From Rickettsia endosymbiont of Ceutorhynchus obstrictus (GTDB taxonomy: Bacteria; Pseudomonadota; Alphaproteobacteria; Rickettsiales; Rickettsiaceae), in assembly GCF_964026565.1 (NCBI RefSeq), contig NZ_OZ032162.1, positions 1,774,930-1,838,929 of the forward strand: DNA of 64,000 nucleotides, given 5' to 3'. The translations under genes and the position numbers were made by a program. This document shows positions 24,951-35,000 of this stretch, piece after piece (position 1 is the stretch's first letter; each line of letters opens with the position of its first letter). The notes below the pieces were generated by a model. That model was given only the letters and a program-made list of their open reading frames with translations. It was not told the DNA's origin and ran no database searches.

Positions 24951-27900
24951 ATGTTTGGTAAGTACCTGCAAGTTTATATTCCTGATTTACCGGAGCATAA
25001 AAGCATAATTGATATTGCCGGCAGTAGCAAAATGGACGTCTGGCGAGCCGCAGCACATCAGGCTTACGATGATAGCCCGAGCTTAAGCAGTGTATTTAAT
25101 CCGGAAAATATAGAATATTTTACCGGTCTTCAGCTACGAAGTATGAGGATATTAGTTTCAGACGATTACTCTTATGAGAAAAAAATTACCCAAGAAGAAT
25201 TTGAAGCAAAATATAAAGATACAAGATTAAAATACGATCCTAATTTTACTGAAGATGAAATAAAAAGTATTTTAGAGAAAGACAAGCAGCGAGAAATAAA
25301 CGAATATATCATCTCAAGAGGCAAAGGGGGACTCGTTGAAGCAATCGGCAAGTTTGGCGTAGAAATAGTGGCAAGCAATTTATCGCCGATAAATATAGCG
25401 GCGTCTTTTGTGCCGATCGGCGGGCAAGCTAGATGGGCGGCAGCAGCCTTAAAATACGGAGCGTTAAAAACAACACTCGCTAAAGGTGTTGTAGGCGGAG
25501 CGGCAGGACAAGTATTTCTTGAACCTATTACACATTATGAGCGAAATCGCGAGCAAAGAGAATACGGCTTAAAGGATAGTGTCGTTAATATTCTGCAAAG
25601 CGGTTTATTCGGCGGGGCATTACATGGTCTAGGCTATTCGGCTAAATATTTAAAAAACCGTTATTTTGTCACGAGCGAAACTTTAGCTCCGGAAGTTAAA
25701 ACCGATCATCCCATAGTAGATAGTCAATTTAAAGAAAATACTTTAGCAGTACTTGCAGAAAGCGATCCACAACAATTAGCTACCGAACCCCACAATACTG
25801 AATCTTATAACCTTGATTCAAATAATTCTGCTTTAAATGATTCTACTACTCTTTCACCCGTTCCTATTCTTGCAAAATTACAGGCGGCAAAATTAAAATT
25901 AATAGGCAAAGCCGAAAAACAATTTCCGCAGTATTTTAATCAATATAAGAAACTTGCTACTCTAGAGCAATCGTTACATGAACAGTTTTATACCGGCAAT
26001 AAGACAGAGAAGTTGCCGAAACATTTAAAGAAGAGTTTACAACAGGAAAAGGCAAAGTTGAAAACATTGAAGGAGCAATATATTAACCGGCCTGAATTTC
26101 AGAAATATTTAACTGAAGAAAAGAAATTAAACAACCGGATAAAAGTTAATCTAAGAAAAGAGCAGTATGAGCTGCGAGCTTATGATTTATCACCTGAAAA
26201 TTTATATATAGCACGTAACCAAATAAACGAGGGAAAACATATAAATCTAGATAATCCACACGAGGCAGTGTCTATTTATGAAGGAGATGGATCAGTAGAA
26301 GGAGAAAGAACAGCAAGAAAAACAAGAAAAAAAAGAGGAGCAGAAGAAGAAACAACTATAGACAATGCTACAAATACTGAAATAGCTAGCTTAGCAGAGC
26401 AAGTAGCTTCGCTTAAAGATGAAGTAGCAAATTTACCTGAAGAGCATAAAGCTAGCTATAAGGAAGAGCTAATTACCGAGGAACAAATTGAAAAGCTCGT
26501 CGGTGAAGTAATTAACAGAATAAAAAAACGAGGAAATGAAAAATCACTAGCAGCTCTTTTAAATACTCTTTCGATAGTTGATAAGGAGTTAGTCGGGAAA
26601 TTAAAAACTCTTCATAAGGATTATACCGGGAACAGAAAATTAGCACTATTGGAGCGAAATAAAGAGATCGACATGTTTGTAAGTGACTTTAAAGAAAAAA
26701 GTTTTTTAAGAAAAAGAGATAATGCTTTAAAATTAATTAAGCAAGCTGAAGGAGAGAGTTTTATTCGTAGGTTTGTCAACAAGACCAGAGGCACTCTAGA
26801 GTATTTGCGACAAGTGTGTTTAAGGCAAGTAGCAGTAGAGCGGGAGTTTTTATACGGATTGCTGCGAGATTTAGAACAAGCCGGCTTAACTGCCGATTTC
26901 AGCAACAAAAAATATGAGGCTGATATAGTGCAGGAGTTGTGGAATATAACCCATCCAAACAAAAAAGATACCCGTAGTTATAGAGCTAAAGATATTGCAT
27001 CTATTATTTATAAATGGCAAATGAAAGCAATTAATCGTGCCAATTTGGCGGGAGCTTATATTATCCCGTACGAGGGCTATATTACCAGGCGAACTCATGA
27101 TGCAAAAAAGCTACTGGAAGCAGGCTTTGAGAAGTGGTTAAAGTTTATAGAGCCGTTACTTGACCGTGAAAAGACCGGTAAAGTAGATTTTAGGAAAATA
27201 TATAATAATCTAGCAACTGAAACGCATTTAAACGATGTAGACGAATATTTAGTGTTCACTTTTAAACGAGATAAAGGCAAGAATAAAAATAGTACCAAGG
27301 ATAATATAGCCGATATGACTCCGGAAGACAGAAAGCTACATTTTAAAAATGAGCAGTGGAAAGCGGAATTATCGTTTAAAAGCAATAAAACAGCAAATAA
27401 AAGCGGCGGCATCGGTAATGTAGCCAACAAGGTATCGGCATGTCGAAAGCTACATTTTAAAACTGCCGAAGCAGAACTAAAATATTTATATGAGTTCGGT
27501 AATTACTCTCCTCCTAATGTTGTTGACAAAGTTTTAAATCCCCTAATACCTACAAAATCATTTATAGCTGAATCTATTGTTAGTAACTTAAGCAAACTTA
27601 GTAAAAGCATCGGCATTTTAGAAACTATGGGATCAAATCCACAAGAAATGTTAAATACTTTAAGAGAAACTGCTACCGGCGAATTACAAGCAGCCGCCAC
27701 TAAAAATGCCGGCAAGTTGCAAGCAGCTTCCACTAAAAATACCGCCATATTTAAGGATTTAGAAGGGTTAAAGGGTAATAGCAAATTTGATAATCAACTA
27801 GCTTTAATGTTAGGGGTGCGTTCTGAAGTGCCGCGAGTAGATAGGATACTCGGAGCTTACCGTGCTTGGAAATGTATCAGTAATCTCGGCAGTACGGTAA

Positions 27901-29150
27901 TCAGCTCTTTTGCCGATGCTGCTACTTTTGTTGCTGAATTACAAAATAACGGCATCCCCTTCCTTGAGTCCTATCGTAATATTATTCAAGTGTTTAGCTC
28001 TAGTTTTAACCCTAAACAAAAGAAGGAATTTGGTATGCTACTCGGTGTAGGGGTCGACTCACTATTCGGCGGTATTTATTCAAGACTAAGCGGCGAGGGA
28101 GAAGTAGCGGGCAGTATAACAAAATTAATGAACGCTTTTTTTAAGTTAAATTGTATGGAATGGTGGGACAATGCTTGGAAGGGGGCTGTTGCTAACGTAC
28201 TATCTCATAATTTGGCTATGGAGTTGTCAGTAGAAAAACCATTTAGAGCTTTATATACAGGACTACAAACTTTATTAGAGCGATATAATATTAACGAAAA
28301 TAATTGGCATTTATATAAAGAGCTTATCCAAACTGTCGAAGGTAAAAAATATTTAATCCCCGATGTTAATTTATTAAATTCATTACCCGATAAGCTCATT
28401 AACGCCCATTTAATACTTGAGGGCAAGGGAATAAACGAACTTAATAGGACAAGATTTAAGCAGAATATAACCAATAACCTTCGTAGATACTTAATTGATC
28501 GAGTAGATACGGCAATTCCTACCCCTCATACTGCGGAAAGGAACGCCGTGCAACTCGGCAATCTCGGCATACAGCAAGGTACACCGATAGCGGCGGTCGT
28601 TAAATGTCTGATGCAGTTTAAAACCTTTGCTTATACTTATGCGGCAAGATCACTTAAAGCTGCAACTATCGATCAAATCCCGATTCATGAGCAACGAGGC
28701 TACGGCTTATTTGATAAGGGTACTTGGCAAGATTTAGGTAAATCTTTAGAAAACCCTACTACTTTAAAAATACTTTCGCAGTTATTAATGGGTACTACCG
28801 GACTTGGCTATTTATCGATTAATGCCGGAAGGTTACTACGAGGGCAAGAATTACTCGCTCCAAACGATGAAGGAGCATTTACTGCTTCTGTACTTAAAGG
28901 CGGCGGGCTTGGCATATATGGGGATTTTCTCTTTGGGGAATATAATCGTTATAACCATAATTTACTTCAAGAGTTAGCCGGACCGTTCGGCGGCGATTTA
29001 ATAGATTTCGGCAAATTATCTGTGATGGCAAAAAGCGGCGATCCTAAAGCCCAAGAATTGTTAACTAGAACTCTAAAAAGAAACATCCCCGGACGAAACT
29101 TATTTTACCTACTACCCGCTCTATTTGCGATTGAAAAAATGAGCAAATAA
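24951..29150 (+). CDS. Internal virion protein, gp16-like (large core protein)
   Basis: 1399 residues, 11 bp after the gp15-like gene, AGG upstream. Size and order match T7 gp16. I see no lytic transglycosylase motif at the N-terminus, so cell-wall digestion would have to come from elsewhere. A hydrophobic glycine-rich stretch (about 125-190) and a C-terminal third rich in FNP/WW motifs (NCMEWWDNAWKGAVANVLSH; VKCLMQFKTFAYTYAARSLK) recall phage core proteins. Residues about 445-465 are a very basic low-complexity patch (RTARKTRKKRG). An 18 bp direct repeat at 27331 and 27445 (RKLHFK twice, 38 residues apart) suggests an in-frame duplication or insertion. Confidence 0.72.
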   Translation: MFGKYLQVYIPDLPEHKSIIDIAGSSKMDVWRAAAHQAYDDSPSLSSVFNPENIEYFTGLQLRSMRILVSDDYSYEKKITQEEFEAKYKDTRLKYDPNFTEDEIKSILEKDKQREINEYIISRGKGGLVEAIGKFGVEIVASNLSPINIAASFVPIGGQARWAAAALKYGALKTTLAKGVVGGAAGQVFLEPITHYERNREQREYGLKDSVVNILQSGLFGGALHGLGYSAKYLKNRYFVTSETLAPEVKTDHPIVDSQFKENTLAVLAESDPQQLATEPHNTESYNLDSNNSALNDSTTLSPVPILAKLQAAKLKLIGKAEKQFPQYFNQYKKLATLEQSLHEQFYTGNKTEKLPKHLKKSLQQEKAKLKTLKEQYINRPEFQKYLTEEKKLNNRIKVNLRKEQYELRAYDLSPENLYIARNQINEGKHINLDNPHEAVSIYEGDGSVEGERTARKTRKKRGAEEETTIDNATNTEIASLAEQVASLKDEVANLPEEHKASYKEELITEEQIEKLVGEVINRIKKRGNEKSLAALLNTLSIVDKELVGKLKTLHKDYTGNRKLALLERNKEIDMFVSDFKEKSFLRKRDNALKLIKQAEGESFIRRFVNKTRGTLEYLRQVCLRQVAVEREFLYGLLRDLEQAGLTADFSNKKYEADIVQELWNITHPNKKDTRSYRAKDIASIIYKWQMKAINRANLAGAYIIPYEGYITRRTHDAKKLLEAGFEKWLKFIEPLLDREKTGKVDFRKIYNNLATETHLNDVDEYLVFTFKRDKGKNKNSTKDNIADMTPEDRKLHFKNEQWKAELSFKSNKTANKSGGIGNVANKVSACRKLHFKTAEAELKYLYEFGNYSPPNVVDKVLNPLIPTKSFIAESIVSNLSKLSKSIGILETMGSNPQEMLNTLRETATGELQAAATKNAGKLQAASTKNTAIFKDLEGLKGNSKFDNQLALMLGVRSEVPRVDRILGAYRAWKCISNLGSTVISSFADAATFVAELQNNGIPFLESYRNIIQVFSSSFNPKQKKEFGMLLGVGVDSLFGGIYSRLSGEGEVAGSITKLMNAFFKLNCMEWWDNAWKGAVANVLSHNLAMELSVEKPFRALYTGLQTLLERYNINENNWHLYKELIQTVEGKKYLIPDVNLLNSLPDKLINAHLILEGKGINELNRTRFKQNITNNLRRYLIDRVDTAIPTPHTAERNAVQLGNLGIQQGTPIAAVVKCLMQFKTFAYTYAARSLKAATIDQIPIHEQRGYGLFDKGTWQDLGKSLENPTTLKILSQLLMGTTGLGYLSINAGRLLRGQELLAPNDEGAFTASVLKGGGLGIYGDFLFGEYNRYNHNLLQELAGPFGGDLIDFGKLSVMAKSGDPKAQELLTRTLKRNIPGRNLFYLLPALFAIEKMSK

Positions 29151-29197
29151 TGCGATCTAAATGTGATTAATCTGATGCAAATACATTTTTTCCATGT

Positions 29198-29203
29198 TAT
29201 AAT
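29198..29203 (+). promoter_or_regulatory. Possible -10 element before the fibre/lysis genes
   Basis: TATAAT at 29198-29203 in an 89 bp gap, 37 nt before ATG 29240. No good -35 hexamer lies 17 bp upstream, so this is a weak prediction for a second promoter of the late region. Confidence 0.3.
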
Positions 29204-29239
29204 AACAGCTCTAAATGCTGATATTATAGAGGTTTTGAG

Positions 29240-30145
29240 ATGCATAAGATTATTAAAACATTCAAATCAAGAAAGAAAATTATTAAGTTAAAAGATATCA
29301 TGAAGGCTGTTTATTCGGCAGCGTCAAATCAAATAGCCGATATTGCTAAACTGAATCTAAAGAAGGCTTTAATTCCGCATCAAGTAGAGCGAGCCGAGAT
29401 TGAGATAAAAAGCCTAACTCATAAAGAGTTAATTACCGTGCCAAAAAACTCCCTAACATTTTTAAGCGGCACTGAACTGCCTTTTACTATAATTGATAAC
29501 GACTCAAATTTGGCAGGTGAATATATCGTCTTACCTTGGGAGCTTAATAGTAGAGAAGGCAAAGATATCTTAAAGAATATCATCAAAAAAATCCCCTTCA
29601 TACCTCAAAGCCTGACTTATACGTTATATATTAATCTTGAGGAAAATACTAACCCGGTACCGCAAGCTAACCAAGATATAACTCAAGCTCTAAGCGTGGT
29701 TACTCAGTCGGTAGAAGATTATAGTTGGTCTGATGATAGTTTTACCGAAGATAATGTTGAAGGGTTATTACAGGAACTAGAAAAATTGAAGAAGGAAGTA
29801 GAAGCATTAAAGCAAGAAAGAGATTATAAAAAAAGATTAGAATTTAATAAGGAACTAGAATTTCATCAAGGAGTAGCACCGAAAAACGGCGATTGGACTA
29901 TCGAGTTACCTTCAAAATTTATAGGCAAGAGGCTTAATACAAAATCTCTATATTCCCCAAGTGGCATTGAGATTACTGAGGGTGCTAATAAGGACTATGT
30001 ATTTACTTCTACGACGCCGATGAGTGTACCCGATATTAAACATAAAATTACAATTGATAATGTAGCGGGTAATATCATCTGCGATATTGATAACAAAAAA
30101 TTAATTATAGGCGGTAGTAGTTTCGGTAACCTTTCTGCGCAGTAA
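29240..30145 (+). CDS. Putative tail fibre or other virion protein
   Basis: 301 residues, GAGG upstream. Basic N-terminus, a beta-rich middle (GTELPFTIIDNDSNLAGEYI, then VLPWELNSREGKDILKNI), a coiled coil (residues about 178-210, LLQELEKLKKEVEALKQERD) and a C-terminal beta domain (about 215-301). A coiled-coil stalk followed by a small beta tip fits a short tail fibre, as does the position after the core proteins and before the holin. No family recognised; receptor binding is inference. Confidence 0.55.
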   Translation: MHKIIKTFKSRKKIIKLKDIMKAVYSAASNQIADIAKLNLKKALIPHQVERAEIEIKSLTHKELITVPKNSLTFLSGTELPFTIIDNDSNLAGEYIVLPWELNSREGKDILKNIIKKIPFIPQSLTYTLYINLEENTNPVPQANQDITQALSVVTQSVEDYSWSDDSFTEDNVEGLLQELEKLKKEVEALKQERDYKKRLEFNKELEFHQGVAPKNGDWTIELPSKFIGKRLNTKSLYSPSGIEITEGANKDYVFTSTTPMSVPDIKHKITIDNVAGNIICDIDNKKLIIGGSSFGNLSAQ

Positions 30146-30226
30146 TTAATAAATAAAAGTATAAATACAGCAAAAAATAAATGAAGCATAAATGATAAAT
30201 ATAATAAAAATAACGGGTAAATCAAT

Positions 30227-30658
30227 ATGTTAGCAATTATCGGCAGTTTAGTAGGTTTCTTTAGTAGCTTTGTGCCGGAAGTTTTTAATTTCTTCAAGGA
30301 TAAGAAAGACAAGGAACACGAATTAAAACTAATCAATTTGCAAATAGAAGCAGCGAAAGCCAACGAAAACACTAAGCTCGAAGCGGTGAAGATTCAAGCG
30401 GATACGGAAGAAAGTAAATATTTATATTTGCATGCCGCCCCTAGTAAAGTGAAATGGGTTGATGCGTTTGCTGCTTTAGTGCGTCCCTTTATTACTTACG
30501 CCTTTTTTGGTCTGTATGTTTACTTGAAAATTATCCTTTTCGGAGGAGGTGATGACGTGGCTATAGCCGAAATATGGAATGATGAAGATCGCGGCATATT
30601 CGGTACGGTTATAGGCTTCTGGTTCGGCAATCGAGCCTTTAACAAAAATAAGCAATAA
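30227..30658 (+). CDS. Holin, three-transmembrane type
   Basis: 143 residues. A hydrophobic N-terminus (IIGSLVGFFSSFVPEVFNFF), a charged helical region (KDKKDKEHELKLINLQIEAA), then two membrane segments (AALVRPFITYAFFGLYVYLK and GIFGTVIGFWFGNRAF). This matches the '3TM holin' family best known from gene-transfer agents of alphaproteobacteria. Holins open the inner membrane to release the endolysin, whose gene follows 5 bp downstream. The endolysin has no signal sequence, so it needs this protein. Confidence 0.82.
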   Translation: MLAIIGSLVGFFSSFVPEVFNFFKDKKDKEHELKLINLQIEAAKANENTKLEAVKIQADTEESKYLYLHAAPSKVKWVDAFAALVRPFITYAFFGLYVYLKIILFGGGDDVAIAEIWNDEDRGIFGTVIGFWFGNRAFNKNKQ

Positions 30659-30663
30659 GGGCA

Positions 30664-31254
30664 ATGCTAATGGGTACTAGAAAACTAGCAAAAGAACTAA
30701 TCAAGCAGTTTGAGGGCTTGAGCCTAACCGCTTATCGCTGTCCTGCAGGTTTAAGAACAATCGGCTACGGGCATGTGATAAAACGGCATGAACAAGCACA
30801 AATAGGTAATAAAATCACCAAAGAGCAAGCCGAGCTATTACTTGAGGAAGATGTAAAACAGGCACAAGCGGTGCTATATAGATATTGCAGTGTCTATTTA
30901 AGCATACCGCAAAAAGTCGCCTTGATCTCGTTTATTTTTAATTGTGGATCCGGAGCGTTTCAAGCGTCGACGTTGCGGCAAAAATTAAACCGAGAGGAAT
31001 ACTACGAAGCTGCTAATCAGCTACTTAGATGGGTGCATGATTCTAAAGGTGTAAGGTTGCGGGGACTCGTTAAACGCCGAGAAGTAGAGAAAGCAGTGTT
31101 TTTAGAGGAAGTACCAGCATATTTGCCGAATAATGTAACAAGTTTTGCAAGAAATACGAATAGCTTACCCCTTCATTCTGCTTCTAACACTCCATTATTA
31201 AACATTATTGCTAATGCAATTAAAGGCTTTTTCAAGAAAATTAAACCGGCTTGA
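30664..31254 (+). CDS. Endolysin, glycoside hydrolase family 24 lysozyme
   Basis: 196 residues; ATG 30664 and ATG 30670 are both possible, with AAGGG upstream. The catalytic triad pattern E-8-[D/C]-5-T is intact as E17, C26 and T32 (FEGLSLTAYRCPAGLRTIGYGH region), then helices with the signature SIPQKVALISFIFNCGSGAF and NREEYYEAANQLLRW, ending in a VKRREVEKAVF helix. It cuts peptidoglycan between MurNAc and GlcNAc. No signal or anchor segment. The last 50 residues extend past the domain. It forms the lysis cassette with the holin. Confidence 0.9.
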   Translation: MLMGTRKLAKELIKQFEGLSLTAYRCPAGLRTIGYGHVIKRHEQAQIGNKITKEQAELLLEEDVKQAQAVLYRYCSVYLSIPQKVALISFIFNCGSGAFQASTLRQKLNREEYYEAANQLLRWVHDSKGVRLRGLVKRREVEKAVFLEEVPAYLPNNVTSFARNTNSLPLHSASNTPLLNIIANAIKGFFKKIKPA

Positions 31255-31315
31255 AATGTTTAAACATAAATATTAATTAAAGAGAAATATTAAATAAAAA
31301 TTACCGAAGGTTAAG

Positions 31316-31762
31316 ATGAGCGTTATAATCACTACTAAACTTGAAAATTTACCGGAAGCTTTAAAGGTTCTGGATCAAGAGTTAAACACCGCAAAAGTCT
31401 CTACTAAGTCCCATGCAGCAAAAGTCCGCGAACCGATAACAACGAATGAAGCGCGGGATCTGTATAGCAACGCATTAGATAGTACCATCGAAGCTACTAA
31501 GGAGATCGTTACCATAGTGGAAGATCTGAATAAATTAGAAGAGTTAAAAAAACAATTGCTGGAAAAAGAAGATATTTTAAAGGTGAGCGTCATGAATTAC
31601 ATGCAATTACATAGCAAACTAACCTTTAACAATAAATGCCTTGTTACTTGGAAAAGCCACAGCCGCAGCAGCTTCGACCTTGCCTCTTTCAAAACCGAAT
31701 TCCCCGATATGTATGGGTTATTTCAGAAAGAAAATACCAGCAGGATATTTCGGTTGGGCTAA
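31316..31762 (+). CDS. YqaJ-associated C-terminal domain protein
   Basis: 148 residues, GAAGG upstream. The N-terminal half is helical with a coiled coil (LNKLEELKKQLLEKEDILKV); the C-terminal 40 residues (CLVTWKSHSRSSFDLASFKT, then EFPDMYGLFQKENTSRIFRL) match the pattern at the C-terminus of phage YqaJ-type exonuclease proteins. The exonuclease domain itself is missing, so it may be the split-off or remnant part of a recombination gene. It ends the forward operon. Confidence 0.6.
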   Translation: MSVIITTKLENLPEALKVLDQELNTAKVSTKSHAAKVREPITTNEARDLYSNALDSTIEATKEIVTIVEDLNKLEELKKQLLEKEDILKVSVMNYMQLHSKLTFNNKCLVTWKSHSRSSFDLASFKTEFPDMYGLFQKENTSRIFRLG

Positions 31763-31778
31763 TATTTACAATTAGCGG

Positions 31779-31993
31779 CGTTGTTGCATGGCTCGAAAAT
31801 TAATAAAAAACTCGTCATTGCGAAGCCACGAAGTGGCTGCGGCAATCTAGTTTTTGTCATGCTGAACTTGTTTCAGCATCTATTAAAAAGATACTGAAAT
31901 AAATTCAGGATGACAGAAAAGTATTTTTCCTGGATTGCCGCGTCGGCATAAATGTCTCCTCGCAATGACGATTCCGGTAGCCATGCAACAACG
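31779..31993. repeat. Three-layer nested repeat inside the prophage
   Basis: Outer inverted repeat CGTTGTTGCATGGCT (31779-31793) and AGCCATGCAACAACG (31979-31993). Inside is a GTCATTGCG...AATCTAG / CTGGATTGCC...GCAATGAC pair (31814-31969), and its spacer is filled by a further unit (GTCATGCTGAACTTGTTTCAG ... CAGGATGAC). It separates the virion operon from the reverse-strand cargo genes. Confidence 0.8.
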
Positions 31994-32045
31994 CCAATAA
32001 CATCAGCTGTAGATCATTCGTTGTTATTTCCTTAATTACCTATAA

Positions 32046-35000
32046 CTATCCAAGTAATAAAGGAACTTCCCCAATTAATAGAGAAGAATCAACCAAATAG
32101 TCTGTAATATTGTTTGTAGGTAAGTTATCTGCATCAGCATATAATATAGGCTGCATATTATCTGCTTGAACTTGAGGAGCTAGATCATTTAGCATTTCTA
32201 TATTTTTAACAGTACCAAACTGCACTTGCGGCAAGTTTTCTAGTGCTTGATTTGTGCCTGCGAGTTCCGCTTTAATATAAGATAAAACTAGGTTGCCCTC
32301 TCCTTGTTGTTTGACAAATTCGTTTAAATCCTTAGCTAAAACTTTAACATTTTCAAAATAACTCGCTAAAAGTTCTTGCGTGATAACAGGTTTATCTAAT
32401 AACTGCTGCCCCTGCACTTTATGTTCTAGAAGTGATTTTTTAAGCCAGCTTAACAGGTTTTGATTTGTAAGAGTAACCGGCTCTAGCTGCTCTATAATAT
32501 ACTCTAATTTCTGAGAAACATTATTATAACCATTCAAAGCCTCTGCTGCTTGCTCGATAGAAATCAGTTTTTGAGTTGTAGTAACTTGTTCATCACTATT
32601 TTTTCCCTGAAACCAGTTTACAATTTCATTATAGCCGTGTTTAAGCAAATGAACTCCCACCTGAATTAGTGGAATTTGTGCTGCATGTATAACAGGTATA
32701 CTGTGCCACATAGGCTCTGCATTAGAGCTATCATAAGCTGAATCAGTATCACGACCTAAACGAGCATGAGCATTATTATCAACATCGGGTAGCTTATAAC
32801 CGGCAATGTCTATTGATTTATCATTATGATCTTGCTGAAAAGAGTCTATTTTTTTACCGGTAGAAGTAGCTGCCTTTTTTGTAGTACTTTTAGCTTTGCC
32901 GGTACTGCCAACTTTACCAGTACTGCCAACAGGTAATACATTAAGATTATCAATCTTTTGTAAGTCATGCCCGTGACCGTTTTGAAAAAAGTCCACCCCC
33001 TCATCAGTAGGAGTAATTATTTTTGGAGTACTTGTAATAGTATTTGTTTCAGTGCTTGATTTATCCTCATGAGCCGTAGAGACTTTTGAAGCTTTAGTGG
33101 TTTTATGTTTACTTTTAATTACTTTTATCGATGATAAAGCTATGCTACTTGAGCTAATAACAAGGCTTGGGCTAGATGAATCACTAGGCGACGGTGATAG
33201 TGACGGACTAGGACTTAGCGAAGCACTCGGTGACGGCGATGGTGACGGACTAAGGCTTGGTGAATCACTAGGTGACGGCGATAACGACGGGCTAGAGCTT
33301 AGCGAATCACTAGGCGACGGCGATAACGACGGACTAGGACTTAGCGAATCACTAGGCGACGGTGATAATGACGGGCTAGGACTTAGCGAATCACTAGGCG
33401 ACGGTGATGGCGACGGGCTAGGACTTAGCGACGGACTAGGCGACGGTGATAGCGACGGACTAGGACTTGGCGAATCACTAGGCGATGGCGATAACGACGG
33501 GCTAGGACTTAGCGAAGCACTAGGCGATGGCGATAACGACGGGCTAGGACTTAGCGAAGCACTAGGCGATGGCGATGGCGACGGACTAGGGCTCGGTGAA
33601 GGACTAGACGACAGTGATGGGCTTGGGCAAGGTAATAGATTTGCTCCCGATATTACATACGTTGCTCCTTGAGAATTTCCGCTAGGATAGCCTATTGCCC
33701 CAACAAGCAGTTCCTGTTTACCATCACCATCTAAATCTCCTACTGCCCCTACAGCAATGCCTGATTGGTCATTGTTGTTTTCACCCACTAACCTGCCGAT
33801 ACTACCGGCAGTCGGAGTAAGAGAGAAGCTACCTCCTAATGCCAAGTTAATACTGTTTCCCGATACTATATACGTTGCTCCTTGGAAATTTCCGCTAGGG
33901 TAGCCCAATGCACCAATAAGCAGTTCGGATTTACCATCACCGTTTAAGTCTCCTATGCTACTTATAGAAAAGCTTGAGTAGTCATTGTTATTTTCACCTA
34001 CAAACCTGATAATACCGGCAGCTGGAGTAAGAGAGAAGCTGCCACCTAATGCCAAGTTAATACTGTTTCCCGATACTACATATGTTGCTCCTTGCCGAGT
34101 CCCGCTAAGATAGCTTTCTGCCCCAATAAGCAGTTCGGATTTACCGTCACCGTTTAAGTCTCCTATGCTACTCACGGAAACCCCTGATCTGTCACTATTG
34201 TTTTCTCCTACAAACCTGACAATACCAGCAGCTGGAGTAAGAGAAAAGCTGCCTCCTGCAGCAAGGTTGATACTAGCTCCTGATACTACATATGTTGCTC
34301 CTTGTAAATTCGAGCTAGGATATCCGTATGCACCGATAAGCAGTTCGGATTTACCGTCACCGTTTAAGTCTCCTATGCTACTCACGGAAACACCTGATCC
34401 GTCGCTATTGTTTTCTCCTACAAACCTGACAATACCAGCAGCTGGAGTAAGGGAAAAGCTGCCTCCTGCAGCAAGGTTGATAGTGCTTCCTGATACTATA
34501 TACGTTGCTCCTTGAGCACTTCCGCTAGGATAGCCTTCTGCTCCAATAAGCAGTTCGGATTTACCGTCACCGTCTAAATCTCCTATGCTATTTACAGAGC
34601 GGCCTGAAACGTCATTATTGTTTTCCCCTACAAACCTAACAATACCGCTACCTGCAATCGCATAATTAGCTAACGGAATATTACCGCCTGCAGCCAAATT
34701 AATAGTGCTTCCCGATACTATATACGTTGCTCCTTGGGCATTTAAGCTAGGATAGAAGTATGCACCAATAAGCAGTTCGGATTTACCATCACCGTCTAAA
34801 TCTCCTATACTATTCACGGAAACGCTTGATTGGTCATTGTTGTTTTCCCCTACAAACCTAACAATACCAGCAGCTGGAGTAAGAGAAATACTACCTCCTG
34901 TACTCAAGTTAATATTGTTTCCCGATACTACATATGTTGCTCCTTGCTGAGTTCCGCTAGGGTAGGTGTATGCACCAATAAGCAGTTCGGATTTACCATC

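Noticed and set aside
33150..33640. Repeat array considered as CRISPR
   Set aside because: Units are short, imperfect, tandem without unique spacers and lie in frame in a coding gene. No cas genes in the window.
33097..33672. Forward open frame of 191 residues rich in GDGDGLGLS
   Set aside because: It is the antisense of the Ser-Pro stalk repeat; periodic composition keeps the other strand open. No ribosome binding site and the reverse gene has strong family evidence.
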